Positions 7,980 to 16,818 of a DNA stretch of 32,000 bases are shown here, piece after piece (within the stretch, counting starts at the first letter, position 1; the number at the start of each line of letters is the position of its first letter). The stretch is from assembly GCA_902634845.1 (NCBI GenBank), contig CACPLT010000001.1, positions 1 to 32,000 of the forward strand, given 5' to 3'. Position numbers and translations under genes: made by a program. The notes beneath the pieces were generated by a model. It was given only the letters and a program-made list of their open reading frames with translations. It made no database searches and had not been told where the DNA came from. This DNA is from an uncultured Pelagibacteraceae bacterium (GTDB lineage Bacteria > Pseudomonadota > Alphaproteobacteria > Pelagibacterales > Pelagibacteraceae).

Positions 7980-9687
7980 ATTATTTTTTTTTTTAGTTAT
8001 TTTTATAAATACAAGCTTTATTTATGCTGAAGAAGAGATAGATATTTGGAAGAAAAAAAACTCTAATGAAAATAATGAAGAAATTAAAAGTACTGAAAAA
8101 AAAATCCAGAGTCCATTAATTAACAAAAATAACTTATCATCAAACAATATAATTCAAGAACAAACATCTCAGGTTAATAATGATATAAAACTTTATGGCA
8201 TATGGGACCCTGACAAATATGACTTTGAACTTGCGATGTGGTCTAAAACTGATGGTAAAAATATACAAAAGACTATTGAAAGAATTAACAAATTAAAGCT
8301 ATCTGACACTGCGGAAAATATTTTCCTTAACACTTTATTTTCATATTCTTATTCCCCAGATAATATCAGTGAAAAAGAATTTTTAGACATAAAAATTAAT
8401 TGGTTAATAAAAAATAAAAAAGATAATCTTATTGAGGAGTTTTTAAAAAAGAATACTGATTTTCCAAATAAAAATAAAATTATTCAATATTTAGTTGATA
8501 GAAATATTTCAAGTGCAAATATTAAAACCGGTTGTGAAAAAGTCAATTTTATTGGAAAGGATATCAAAGATCCATATTTAGAAAAATTTAAGATATACTG
8601 TTTAATTTTTAATAACAAGAAAAGCCAAGCTCAACTTTTACACGATATTCTTAAAGAGCAAAATCAATCTGATAAATTTTTTGATAACGCGGCAAATTTT
8701 TTGTTAGGCGTCTCAGATAATAAAAATAAAAAAATCAAAGATGATAACTTGCTTAATTTTTATTTGTCGAGCATTACATTTCAAAATTTTAAATATGAAC
8801 CAAACGATAAAACTAAAAAAAGTATTTGGGAGTATTTAAATTCAGCTAATTTAATTTCTATAGATGATATAAATGACAAAGAAAAAATACGAAATATCGA
8901 AATAGCTGCTAATAAAAATCAAGTCGATAAAAATCAAGTTTTTAAGATATATAAACAAATACCTTTTGAATTAAATACTTTAATAAATGCTAAGAATATC
9001 TATCAATCCCTTGAAAAAATTGAGGGAAGAGCACTTTTATATCAAAAATTTTTACTCTCTGACAATATACAAAACAAACTTGATTTATTATTTTTACTTA
9101 AAGACCTTTTCAAAAAAGACAACTTATCAAATGTTTATGCTGAATTTTTAAGCGATAGATTAAAAGAATTTGAAAAAAGTGAAATCCCTGAAAACTACCA
9201 AAATACTGTAGAAAAAAACATATTTTCAAATACAAAAATTACACAACAAAAAATTAAATTTGATGAAAAAGTTCTCCACAGATCGAAGTTAATTAGATAT
9301 TTTTACGACAAAGAGTATCCATTAAAGAAAACCCAAAAAGAGCTGGACAGCGTCTTTAAAAAGATAAAAAGAAATAAAAATTACTTTTATTCTGCTAAAG
9401 ATGTTGCTGTATTAGAGTCTCTCGAAAGTGATGGAGTTATTATTCCTAAAGAAATTGACCATAAGAGTCTTTCAGCGAACTACAATATTCCTGACAGTTT
9501 AAATGATTTAGCTGAGAAGGGTGAAAAAGGGTATTTAGCCTTAAAAATAGTAGAAATAATAGGCGAAGATGAAGTAAATAATCTAGATCCAGAAACGATT
9601 TACTTTATAACCAATTTACTTAATAAATTAAAACTAAGAGAATTCAGAAACGAAATTCTTGCAACCGCTCTACCTTTAAGAATATAA
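7957..9687 (+). CDS. Exported alpha-helical protein, unknown function
   Basis: A 576-residue protein with a clear signal peptide: MKLSDLNK, a hydrophobic run (FFFLVIFINTSFIYA) and a likely cleavage after A24, before an acidic EEEID stretch. Residues 30-65 are low-complexity, polar and rich in Asn, Ser and Lys. The remainder looks almost entirely helical and is Lys/Asn-rich. The segment LYGIWDPDKYDFELAMW and what follows are reminiscent of superhelical TPR-like scaffolds, but I cannot name a family. A 15-base tandem duplication (8912-8939) gives NKNQVDKNQV. It starts inside the preceding membrane-protein gene and is followed by def after 17 bases. A periplasmic location is inferred from the signal peptide. 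Confidence 0.75.
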   Translation: MKLSDLNKLFFFLVIFINTSFIYAEEEIDIWKKKNSNENNEEIKSTEKKIQSPLINKNNLSSNNIIQEQTSQVNNDIKLYGIWDPDKYDFELAMWSKTDGKNIQKTIERINKLKLSDTAENIFLNTLFSYSYSPDNISEKEFLDIKINWLIKNKKDNLIEEFLKKNTDFPNKNKIIQYLVDRNISSANIKTGCEKVNFIGKDIKDPYLEKFKIYCLIFNNKKSQAQLLHDILKEQNQSDKFFDNAANFLLGVSDNKNKKIKDDNLLNFYLSSITFQNFKYEPNDKTKKSIWEYLNSANLISIDDINDKEKIRNIEIAANKNQVDKNQVFKIYKQIPFELNTLINAKNIYQSLEKIEGRALLYQKFLLSDNIQNKLDLLFLLKDLFKKDNLSNVYAEFLSDRLKEFEKSEIPENYQNTVEKNIFSNTKITQQKIKFDEKVLHRSKLIRYFYDKEYPLKKTQKELDSVFKKIKRNKNYFYSAKDVAVLESLESDGVIIPKEIDHKSLSANYNIPDSLNDLAEKGEKGYLALKIVEIIGEDEVNNLDPETIYFITNLLNKLKLREFRNEILATALPLRI

Positions 9688-9704
9688 GTGTAGTAACATC
9701 TTAA

Positions 9705-10229
9705 ATGTCAAAAAAAAAAATTTTAACAGTTCCGGATGTTATGCTAAGAAAAGTTTCAGCGCCAGTAATTACAGTAGATAAAGAAATAAAAAAATTAATG
9801 GATGACATGCTTGAAACCATGTATGCAGCCCCTGGCATTGGTCTTGCCGCAGTTCAAGTAGGTATATTAAAAAGAGTTATTGTTATTGATTTGTCAAAAG
9901 AAGATGAAAAAAAAACCCCATTGTTTATAGTCAATCCCGAAATTATTTTTAAATCAAATGATTTGGTTTCATATGAAGAAGGCTGCCTATCAATTCCAAA
10001 TCAGTTTGCAGAGGTAAAAAGGCCGAGTTCGTGTAAAATTAGTTTTCTTGATTATAATGGAAAAAAAAAAGAAATGCACGCGGAAGGTCTTCTTGCTACT
10101 TGCATTCAGCATGAAATCGATCATTTGAATGGAATTTTATTTATTGATCACTTGTCTAAACTTAAAAAAGACCTAATTTTAAAAAAAACAAAAAAACAAA
10201 AAAAAGAAATTGATAGGGTGGTAGTTTAA
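9705..10229 (+). CDS. def: Peptide deformylase
   Basis: A 174-residue metalloenzyme that removes the formyl group from the N-terminal methionine of new proteins. All three family motifs are intact: GIGLAAVQVG at residues 44-53, EGCLSIP with the metal-binding Cys94, and HEIDH with His136, catalytic Glu137 and His140. The C-terminus is a lysine-rich tail. It stands directly before fmt, its functional counterpart, which adds the formyl group to initiator Met-tRNA; def-fmt is a very common pair. Confidence 0.97.
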   Translation: MSKKKILTVPDVMLRKVSAPVITVDKEIKKLMDDMLETMYAAPGIGLAAVQVGILKRVIVIDLSKEDEKKTPLFIVNPEIIFKSNDLVSYEEGCLSIPNQFAEVKRPSSCKISFLDYNGKKKEMHAEGLLATCIQHEIDHLNGILFIDHLSKLKKDLILKKTKKQKKEIDRVVV

Positions 10230-10242
10230 TTTCACTAAAAGA

Positions 10243-11160
10243 ATGTCATTAAAAATAGTTTTTATGGGCACTCCAGAGTTTTCAATTCCCTCCCTTGAAA
10301 AATTGATAAACTCAAACCATAAAATTGTATGCGTTTATACTCAACCATCTAAGAAAAGTTCTAGAGGTCAAAAAGTTAAAAAAACTCCAGTTCATATTTT
10401 TTCTGAAAAAAAAGGAATTAAGGTTAGAACTAGCAAACTTAAAGATGAAAATGAGCTCATAAAATTTAAAGATTTAAAACCAGATCTTGTGGTAGTTGTG
10501 GCCTTCGGGCAAATAATTCCAAACTCATATCTACAGATACCTAATTTAATATTCTTAAACGTTCACGCTTCTTTATTACCAAAATGGAGAGGAGCTGCAC
10601 CTCTAGAAAGAGCAATTTTAAATGGAGATAAAGAAACAGGAATATCCATTATGAAAATTGAAAATAAATTAGATACCGGACCATATATTATGCAAACAAG
10701 AATTAAAATAGATAGCGAGACTAATAGCGGGGAACTAAAAGAAAAACTCTCTATCTTAGGGGCCAAGACCTTAATACAGTCAATTGATCTAATTTTGTCA
10801 AAAGAGGGAAACTTTATAGATCAAAACGATAAAGAAGCAAGTTATGCAAAAAAAATTGAAAAGGAAGAAACTAAAATTAACTGGCAAGAAGATGCCGAAA
10901 AAATTATTTTGAAAATCAATGCTTTTAGCCCTAAGCCAGGTGCTTGGTTTTATTTTGATAAATTAAGAATAAAAATACATAAAGCTAAAATTGTTAATTT
11001 AAGTGGAAAACCTGGGACTGTATTAGATGATCAACTTACTGTAGCAACAAAAAAAAATGCCATTAAAATTCTTAAGTTACAAAAAGAGGGTAAAAATATA
11101 ATTGATGCAGCAGATTTTCTTAAAGGAAACAAAGTTAATAAAAACGTTATATTAAATTGA
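10243..11160 (+). CDS. fmt: Methionyl-tRNA formyltransferase
   Basis: A 305-residue enzyme that formylates Met-tRNA(fMet) using 10-formyl-tetrahydrofolate. The N-terminal Rossmann domain starts with FMGTPEFSIPSLE; NVHASLLPKWRGAAP carries the catalytic Asn-x-His and the SLLP folate-binding motif; the catalytic Asp is in LDTGP. The C-terminal OB-like domain begins near residue 205 (KINAFSPKPGAWFYF). The length is slightly short of the usual 310-315 residues but nothing essential is missing. The stop codon overlaps the TTG start of truA (TTGA). Confidence 0.96.
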   Translation: MSLKIVFMGTPEFSIPSLEKLINSNHKIVCVYTQPSKKSSRGQKVKKTPVHIFSEKKGIKVRTSKLKDENELIKFKDLKPDLVVVVAFGQIIPNSYLQIPNLIFLNVHASLLPKWRGAAPLERAILNGDKETGISIMKIENKLDTGPYIMQTRIKIDSETNSGELKEKLSILGAKTLIQSIDLILSKEGNFIDQNDKEASYAKKIEKEETKINWQEDAEKIILKINAFSPKPGAWFYFDKLRIKIHKAKIVNLSGKPGTVLDDQLTVATKKNAIKILKLQKEGKNIIDAADFLKGNKVNKNVILN

Positions 11161-11930
11161 AATTGAATATTTACAAACAAAACTACCAGATTATAATTGA
11201 ATACGATGGATCAAAATTTGTTGGGTGGCAGTTGCAAAAAAATGGAAAATCAATTCAAGGTGAAATCCAAAAAGTCATAAAGCAAGTGTTTGGCATTAAC
11301 TTTAGAGAAAATATAACTGGCTCAGGCAGAACCGATGCAGGTGTGCATGCTTTAGGTCAATCTGCAAATTTTTTCATTTATGGTGGAATAAATCCAAGTA
11401 GAAAAAAAGAATTACTTAATAGGTGGAACTTTTTATTAGCTAAAAAGGGTATATCCATACTTTCAATTAGGACAAGAAATAAAAATTTTGATGCAAGGCG
11501 CAGCGCTAAAGAGAGAACTTACCTTTATAAAATTATGAATAGAACTAGTTCTTTAGCACTAGATAAGAACCGAGTTTGGCATGTGAGAAAAAAATTGAGT
11601 ATGACTGAAATGAAAAAAGGAGCAAAATTACTTACCGGAACTCACGATTTTTCAACATACAGATCTTCCTCTTGCACAGCGAAATCTCCCATAAGAACAA
11701 TTAAAAAAATTTCTATTAAAAAAGATAGAAATGGTAAAATACTAATAAGATTTGTCTCTAAATCTTTTTTGCAAAAACAAGTTAGATCAATGGTTGGATG
11801 TCTTAAATTTCTAGGAGAGGGGAAATGGAATATTTCAAATTTTAAAAAAACTTTAAATTCAAAAAAAAGATCATCATGCGCACCACCCGCACCAGCATAT
11901 GGTCTTTATTTGGAAAAGGTTAAATATTAG
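11157..11930 (+). CDS. truA: tRNA pseudouridine(38-40) synthase
   Basis: A 257-residue enzyme that makes pseudouridine at positions 38, 39 and 40 in the anticodon arm of tRNAs. The catalytic aspartate lies in GSGRTDAGVHALGQ, and the family segments IEYDGSKFVGWQLQ, RTYLYKI, GTHDFSTYRSS and FLQKQVRSMVG are all present. I choose the TTG at 11157, which overlaps the fmt stop by two bases; a second in-frame TTG at 11163 is also possible, and there is no ATG near the conserved N-terminus. The last 11 bases overlap the end of the convergent SET-domain gene. Confidence 0.95.
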   Translation: MKLNIYKQNYQIIIEYDGSKFVGWQLQKNGKSIQGEIQKVIKQVFGINFRENITGSGRTDAGVHALGQSANFFIYGGINPSRKKELLNRWNFLLAKKGISILSIRTRNKNFDARRSAKERTYLYKIMNRTSSLALDKNRVWHVRKKLSMTEMKKGAKLLTGTHDFSTYRSSSCTAKSPIRTIKKISIKKDRNGKILIRFVSKSFLQKQVRSMVGCLKFLGEGKWNISNFKKTLNSKKRSSCAPPAPAYGLYLEKVKY

Positions 11931-12390
11931 TAGATTTTAATTTTTTTCTTTTTTTAATTCTCCATCTTGACTCAGATCTCACAATGTAGCCTACACAATT
12001 TTTTGATCCACAGCGACATGGGTAATTTTTATAATCACTATCATAACTAAAACCATAATCGTAGGTTAATTCCTCTCCCTTCTTAATCTCTTTAATAGAA
12101 TAAACCCATATTTTTAAACCAACACCGTCCACCTCACAATTCGGATCACATGAGTGATTTATTAATCTGGCGGTATTGTATTTGAAATCACCGTCCAAAT
12201 CATATCTTTTATTTAAATTAAATAGATAAATCGCTTTATCATTATCAAATTTGGGATTAGTTTCAGTTTCTTTAACTGAAATTATTTTTCCTTTGTACTC
12301 TATAATTTTAGTTCCCTCTTTAATATCTGTAGAGGCGTACAACCCTTTATTATCAATATTAGATTTTCTTATTTTATAAAGTTTTTTCAT
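11920..12390 (-). CDS. SET-domain protein lysine methyltransferase
   Basis: A 156-residue protein that is essentially a bare SET plus post-SET domain. The signature RLINHSCDPNC (residues 75-85) forms the AdoMet-binding pseudoknot, ELTYDYGF (107-114) contains the active-site tyrosine, and C125, C127 and C132 (CRCGSKNC) form the post-SET zinc cluster with the cysteine of NHSC. SET enzymes methylate protein lysines; bacterial substrates are mostly unknown. The C-terminus is very basic (RWRIKKRKKLK) and could contact nucleic acid or an acidic partner. It begins one base after the stop of the HDAC-family gene, so the two are tightly coupled. There is no evidence of histones in this window, so a histone role should not be assumed. 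Confidence 0.9.
   Translation of the reverse strand: MKKLYKIRKSNIDNKGLYASTDIKEGTKIIEYKGKIISVKETETNPKFDNDKAIYLFNLNKRYDLDGDFKYNTARLINHSCDPNCEVDGVGLKIWVYSIKEIKKGEELTYDYGFSYDSDYKNYPCRCGSKNCVGYIVRSESRWRIKKRKKLKSTNI
11941..11955 (+). terminator. T-rich tract after truA, possible terminator tract
   Basis: Ten bases after the truA stop the plus strand reads seven T, one C, then seven T. The tract is formed by the lysine codons of the SET protein C-terminus on the opposite strand. No strong hairpin precedes it, so this is only a possible termination-aiding tract. Confidence 0.2.
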
Positions 12391-12391
12391 C

Positions 12392-13318
12392 TTAAAATTT
12401 TATAAGTGCCTTTACATGTTCTTCAGCACTCTCTGCTAAAGCATTCAAATCGTATCCACCCTCTAAAATTGATACAACTTTTCCATTACAATAATCTTTA
12501 GAGTCTAGCAAAGTTCTTTTTGTAATCTCAAAATAATCATATGATTTTAAATTTATGTTAGAGAGTGGATCATCTCTATGAGCATCGAATCCTGCTGAAA
12601 GAAGTAAAAATTCTGGTTTAAATTCTTTTAATTTTTTCAGAACATGTTCATAGGCATCAAAAAATTCAGATGTATTTGTTCCAGCTGACAAAGGTATATT
12701 TAAAATATTATTAAATTTCCCTTTTTCATTGTTTGCTCCCGTTCCAGGAAAGTGAGGATATTGATGTGTAGATAAATATAAAACTTTTTCATTTGAATAA
12801 AAGATGTTTTGTGTACCATTACCATGGTGGACATCAAAATCTATAATAGCAACTTTCTTATATTTATACTTTTCTAAAAGATAATTAGCTCCCACAGCGA
12901 TATTATTAAAAATACAGAAACCCATTGCCTTATCGTACTCAGCATGATGTCCAGGAGGTCTAACAGCACAAAAGGCATTTTTTAGTTTTTTATTTTCCAC
13001 TAAATCTATAGCAGAAGTAATAGACGAAACAGCTTCGAAAGATGCATCTTTGCTTCCAGGAGATATAACTGTATCTCCGTCTAAAAAAATTTGTCCTTTT
13101 GAAGGAAAGGCTTTTTTAACTTCACTTATGTAATGAGAATTGTGTGTTTTTTTTAAAAATTTTTCATCTAAATTGCCGGGTTCACTCCAAGCAAGTTTAG
13201 AATTATCTCCTTTTTTAAGTCTTTCTAAAATTGATTGAATTCTAAATTTATTTTCTGGGTGACTATCACCTGTGTCATGATTTAAGGATTTTTCTGAATA
13301 AATTATTCCAGTTTTCAC
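12392..13318 (-). CDS. HDAC-family (histone deacetylase-like) amidohydrolase
   Basis: A 308-residue zinc hydrolase of the arginase/deacetylase fold. Catalytic His124-His125 are in RPPGHHAE; zinc ligands Asp162 and His164 are in DFDVHHGNG and Asp245 in SAGFDAHRDDPL; the transition-state tyrosine Tyr289 is in EGGYD. All catalytic residues are therefore intact. Bacterial members act on acetyl-lysine in proteins, acetylpolyamines or other acyl amides. The sequence resembles class II-type enzymes, but I cannot define the substrate. The start overlaps the dapE stop by four bases and the next gene encodes a SET methyltransferase, so a shared target, perhaps modified lysines, is a reasonable inference. 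Confidence 0.92.
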   Translation of the reverse strand: MKTGIIYSEKSLNHDTGDSHPENKFRIQSILERLKKGDNSKLAWSEPGNLDEKFLKKTHNSHYISEVKKAFPSKGQIFLDGDTVISPGSKDASFEAVSSITSAIDLVENKKLKNAFCAVRPPGHHAEYDKAMGFCIFNNIAVGANYLLEKYKYKKVAIIDFDVHHGNGTQNIFYSNEKVLYLSTHQYPHFPGTGANNEKGKFNNILNIPLSAGTNTSEFFDAYEHVLKKLKEFKPEFLLLSAGFDAHRDDPLSNINLKSYDYFEITKRTLLDSKDYCNGKVVSILEGGYDLNALAESAEEHVKALIKF

Positions 13319-14472
13319 TTAAAATACTCTACTAAAAAATTGTAATATATCTTTTTTAATCTTTTTAAATCTCCAAGAGAAACACATTCATCAATTTTGT
13401 GCATTGTCTTGTTAACTAGACCAAATTCAAGACACGGGGCTATTTTTTTTATAAATCTTGCATCGGATGTGCCGCCAGTCGTTGAAAAAACTGGGTTTAT
13501 TTTAGTTACTTTCTTTATAATTTTTTTGGCCAACATAATATTTTTACCTGGCTTTGTTAAGAAAGCCTCACCACTTTCTAAATAATTAATTTTATATTTG
13601 CATTTATTTTTTTTAGAAATCTTTTTTATTACAGAATTTATTTTTTTCTTTAATTTTGATGCAGTTTGAAGATTATTATATCTTACATTAAACTGAGTTT
13701 TAGCTGAAGCAGGTATAACATTATGAGCTTTGTTATTAACATTTATACCTGTAAATTCGAGATTTGAGGGTTGAAAATTTTTGTTTCCTTTATCTAACTT
13801 TTTTTTCTTTAATTCAAAACATATTTTAACCAAAGTATTTATTGGATTATTTGAAAGATGAGGGTAGGCAATATGACCTTGTGTGCCAAATATTTCTAAT
13901 TCAGCCGAAAGGCTACCTCTTCTTCCAATTTTAATCATCTCTCCTAATTTTTTTGGGTTTGTAGGCTCACCTACAATGCAAAAATTTATTTTTTCTTTTC
14001 TTTTTTTTAAATAATCGACTACTTTTTTTGTGCCATTGGTTGCAAAACCTTCTTCATCTCCAGTAATAAGAAAACTTATCGAGCCACTAAATTTTTTGTA
14101 ATTAATTATATACTTACTTACTGCGGATACAAAACAAGCAATTGAGCTTTTCATATCATTTGCACCTCTGCCAATTAGATATCCTTTTTTTATTTTTGGT
14201 TTAAAAGGATTTACCGTCCAGTTTTTGTAATTACCTGGTGGTACAACATCAGTATGTCCTGCATAACATAAATTAGGTTGTTTATTTCCAAATTTTGCGT
14301 ACAGATTTTTTATAGGTTTGCCTTTACCTTTCTTAAATTCTAGTATTTTACATTTAAATCCAAGAGCTCTTAACTTTTTTGCTAAAAAATTTATAGCTCC
14401 TGCATCAACCGGAGTAATACTCGGAAATGAGATCAGATCTTTAGATAAAGCTAGCTCGTTTATTGTTCGCAT
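13315..14472 (-). CDS. dapE: Succinyl-diaminopimelate desuccinylase
   Basis: A 385-residue M20-family zinc peptidase-like enzyme that hydrolyses N-succinyl-LL-diaminopimelate in lysine and peptidoglycan precursor synthesis. Metal and catalytic motifs are intact: GHTDVVPPG, GRGANDMKSS with the bridging aspartate, TGDEEGFATNGT with the catalytic Glu pair, VGEPT, and GRRGSLSAELEIFGTQGHIAYP from the lid domain. The C-terminal metal-binding histidine is in NKTMHKIDE. It follows dapD with no gap, so consecutive pathway enzymes are encoded together. Confidence 0.96.
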   Translation of the reverse strand: MRTINELALSKDLISFPSITPVDAGAINFLAKKLRALGFKCKILEFKKGKGKPIKNLYAKFGNKQPNLCYAGHTDVVPPGNYKNWTVNPFKPKIKKGYLIGRGANDMKSSIACFVSAVSKYIINYKKFSGSISFLITGDEEGFATNGTKKVVDYLKKRKEKINFCIVGEPTNPKKLGEMIKIGRRGSLSAELEIFGTQGHIAYPHLSNNPINTLVKICFELKKKKLDKGNKNFQPSNLEFTGINVNNKAHNVIPASAKTQFNVRYNNLQTASKLKKKINSVIKKISKKNKCKYKINYLESGEAFLTKPGKNIMLAKKIIKKVTKINPVFSTTGGTSDARFIKKIAPCLEFGLVNKTMHKIDECVSLGDLKRLKKIYYNFLVEYFK

Positions 14473-15300
14473 TTAATCTCTCAATAAATCGTTAATTGAT
14501 GTTTTACTTCTGGTCTTCTCATCTACTTTTTTTACAATTACTGCACAATACAAGCTAGGACCATTTGGATTTTTTTTATTAGGAATACTACCAGGAACAA
14601 CAACTGAATATGCGGGGACTTTTCCGTAAGTAATTTCACCTGACATTCTATCTACAATCTTAGTAGAAGCACCGATATAAACTCCCATAGAAATTACAGC
14701 TCCTTCTTGAACAATTACTCCTTCAGCTATTTCAGATCTAGCACCAATAAAACAATTATCTTCAATTATCACTGGCCCAGCTTGAAGTGGTTCTAATACT
14801 CCACCTATACCTGCACCCCCCGAAACATGACAATGTTTACCAACTTGAGCACACGAACCTACTGAGGCCCAGGTATCAATCATTGTACCTTCATCTACAT
14901 AGGCTCCAAGATTTACAAAACATGGCATCAAAACAACATTTTTTCCTATGAAAGAACCTTTTCTGACTACTCCGTTAGGAACATGTCTATAACCCGCTTT
15001 TTTCCAATCAGACTCATTCCAAGCAACAGATTTACCAGGAACTTTATCATACCAAGTAGTATATGGGCCTTTAGACATGGTCATTGAGCTTGTTCTAAAA
15101 CTTAACAAGATTGCTTTTTTTACCCACTGATTTACTACCCATTCTCCATTTTTCTTTTCTGCAACTCTTAATTCTCCTTTATCAGTTAATTCAATCGTTT
15201 GATTAATTGCTTTTAAAATCTCAGTTTCAGATTTTTCATTAATATTTTGTTTATTATCAAATGCTTTATTTATAATTTTTTCTAATTCACTTTTGTTCAT
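14473..15300 (-). CDS. dapD: 2,3,4,5-tetrahydropyridine-2,6-dicarboxylate N-succinyltransferase
   Basis: A 275-residue trimeric acyltransferase that succinylates tetrahydrodipicolinate, the step before the DapC aminotransferase and DapE. The central part (residues about 110-240) is a left-handed beta-helix of hexapeptide repeats, with [38 protein letters not shown] and [16 protein letters not shown]. The length matches the family. Its start overlaps the end of the HAD gene by 14 bases. The order argB-HAD-dapD-dapE is a recurrent alphaproteobacterial arrangement (from memory). Confidence 0.97.
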   Translation of the reverse strand: MNKSELEKIINKAFDNKQNINEKSETEILKAINQTIELTDKGELRVAEKKNGEWVVNQWVKKAILLSFRTSSMTMSKGPYTTWYDKVPGKSVAWNESDWKKAGYRHVPNGVVRKGSFIGKNVVLMPCFVNLGAYVDEGTMIDTWASVGSCAQVGKHCHVSGGAGIGGVLEPLQAGPVIIEDNCFIGARSEIAEGVIVQEGAVISMGVYIGASTKIVDRMSGEITYGKVPAYSVVVPGSIPNKKNPNGPSLYCAVIVKKVDEKTRSKTSINDLLRD

Positions 15301-15952
15301 TTATCTCCTTTAAAAAACTTGATAGTTTATTAGTTTTATAGTCAATAAAATTGGAATCTGAAAATTCCGCAGCCCATGGTTCGTCATTTATTATCCATAC
15401 TGTTTTCATGCCTAGTTCGTGAGCAGGTTTCAAATTTCGCGCAATATCTTCAATAAATATACTATATTGTGGCTCAATTTTGTATTTTTCTATAATTTTT
15501 TTATAAGTCTCTATAGACGGCTTGGGTATAAAATCAGCGCTTACAATGTCAAAAATATTATCAAAATGTCTGTCGATTCCAAGTCTTTTTGTTACATTTT
15601 TAGCGTGTGCTAGAGACCCGTTAGTGAAAATTATCTTTTTTCCTTTAATTTTTTCAATTTGTTCATCCAATTGTTTATCCTCCTCTAAAAAACTTAGATC
15701 TATATCATGAACAAATTCTAGAAATTCATTTGCATCAATTTTGTGATTTTTAATCATGCCATTAAGCGTTGTGTTATATTCAACAAAATAATTTTTTTGA
15801 ATTTTTCTTGCCTCTTCTTTGCTGATATTCAATTTAGAAGAAATATAATAGGTCATTTTTTTATCAACTTGTTCAAAAACTTTAGTAGCTCCTGAATATA
15901 AAGTATTATCTAGATCAAAAAGCCAAAATTTTATATTCTTCAATTCTTTCAT
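15287..15952 (-). CDS. HAD-family pyrimidine 5'-nucleotidase
   Basis: A 221-residue haloacid-dehalogenase hydrolase. Motif I is [11 protein letters not shown] with the nucleophilic aspartate, motif II is IFTNGS, motif III is the lysine of PKPS, and motif IV is FIEDIARNL. The helical cap after motif I ([23 protein letters not shown]) resembles the SDT1/YjjG-type pyrimidine 5'-nucleotidases commonly encoded beside argB and dapD in alphaproteobacteria. It probably dephosphorylates UMP- or CMP-like nucleotides, although HAD specificity cannot be read from motifs. Its start overlaps the argB stop by four bases (ATGA). Confidence 0.85.
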   Translation of the reverse strand: MKELKNIKFWLFDLDNTLYSGATKVFEQVDKKMTYYISSKLNISKEEARKIQKNYFVEYNTTLNGMIKNHKIDANEFLEFVHDIDLSFLEEDKQLDEQIEKIKGKKIIFTNGSLAHAKNVTKRLGIDRHFDNIFDIVSADFIPKPSIETYKKIIEKYKIEPQYSIFIEDIARNLKPAHELGMKTVWIINDEPWAAEFSDSNFIDYKTNKLSSFLKEINEQK

Positions 15953-16818
15953 TTTCTTATCAGCGTTCCTGAACCTTTATCCGAAAATATTTCATCTAAT
16001 ATTGAATGAGGTTTTCTCCCATCAAGTATAACAACACCTCTAACTCCATTTTCGACTGCATCTATACAATTTTTTATTTTAGGAATCATTCCTCCTTGTA
16101 CTATTTTCAATTTAACTAAATTCTCGATATCAAAAGGTTTAATTTCAGATATTAAAGTTTTTCTATCGTCATAAACTCCCTCAACATTTGTCATAAGCAA
16201 AAGTCTTCTTGATCTAAGTTTTTTTGCTATGGCACTAGCCGCAGTATCGCCATTGATGTTGTAAGTATTTTTATTTTTATCAATTCCTAAGGGAGCTATA
16301 ACCGGTATCTGTTTTTTATTTATGATATCTTTAAGAAATTCAATGTTTATGCTGTCAGGAATACCAACAAATCCAAGTTCTTTATTATCAGGAACAACAT
16401 TGATTACATTATTAGTTTTTGATGTAATCGTAACAGCTTCTGAACCTTTTTTTTTCAAAGAGTCCACAATATCCTTGTTAAAATCAATTAATACATTCTC
16501 AACTATAGAAATTACTTTTTCATCAGTAACTCTTAATCCATTAATAAATTTTGTTTGAATATTTTCCTCTTTTAATTTTCTTTCTATTCTTGGACCTCCT
16601 CCGTGCACAACAATAATTGAAAGTCCTAATTTATTCAAAACACTAATATCTTCAATAAAGTTATTAAAAATTTTTCTGTCAATTAAAACGTTTCCACCAT
16701 ATTTGATTACTATAAGCTCTTTTTTATACTTATTAATATATTTTGGAACGTTATCAAAATTTGGAGCATCTTTAGGCCAAAATTTTTTTATTTCATCTAC
16801 TTTTATTTCCCCAGACAT
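15949..16818 (-). CDS. argB: Acetylglutamate kinase
   Basis: A 289-residue amino-acid kinase that phosphorylates N-acetylglutamate, the second step of arginine synthesis. The ATP-site motif is VIKYGGN, the substrate glycine-rich loop is VVHGGGPRI, and FINGLRVTDE is the conserved acetylglutamate-binding segment; NINGDTAASAIA and IVQGGMIPKI follow in the C-terminal half. The usual KYGGHA is KYGGNV here, a small deviation. Together with argJ (27901) it indicates the acetyl-recycling arginine route. The start abuts the yidC stop. Confidence 0.95.
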   Translation of the reverse strand: MSGEIKVDEIKKFWPKDAPNFDNVPKYINKYKKELIVIKYGGNVLIDRKIFNNFIEDISVLNKLGLSIIVVHGGGPRIERKLKEENIQTKFINGLRVTDEKVISIVENVLIDFNKDIVDSLKKKGSEAVTITSKTNNVINVVPDNKELGFVGIPDSINIEFLKDIINKKQIPVIAPLGIDKNKNTYNINGDTAASAIAKKLRSRRLLLMTNVEGVYDDRKTLISEIKPFDIENLVKLKIVQGGMIPKIKNCIDAVENGVRGVVILDGRKPHSILDEIFSDKGSGTLIRK

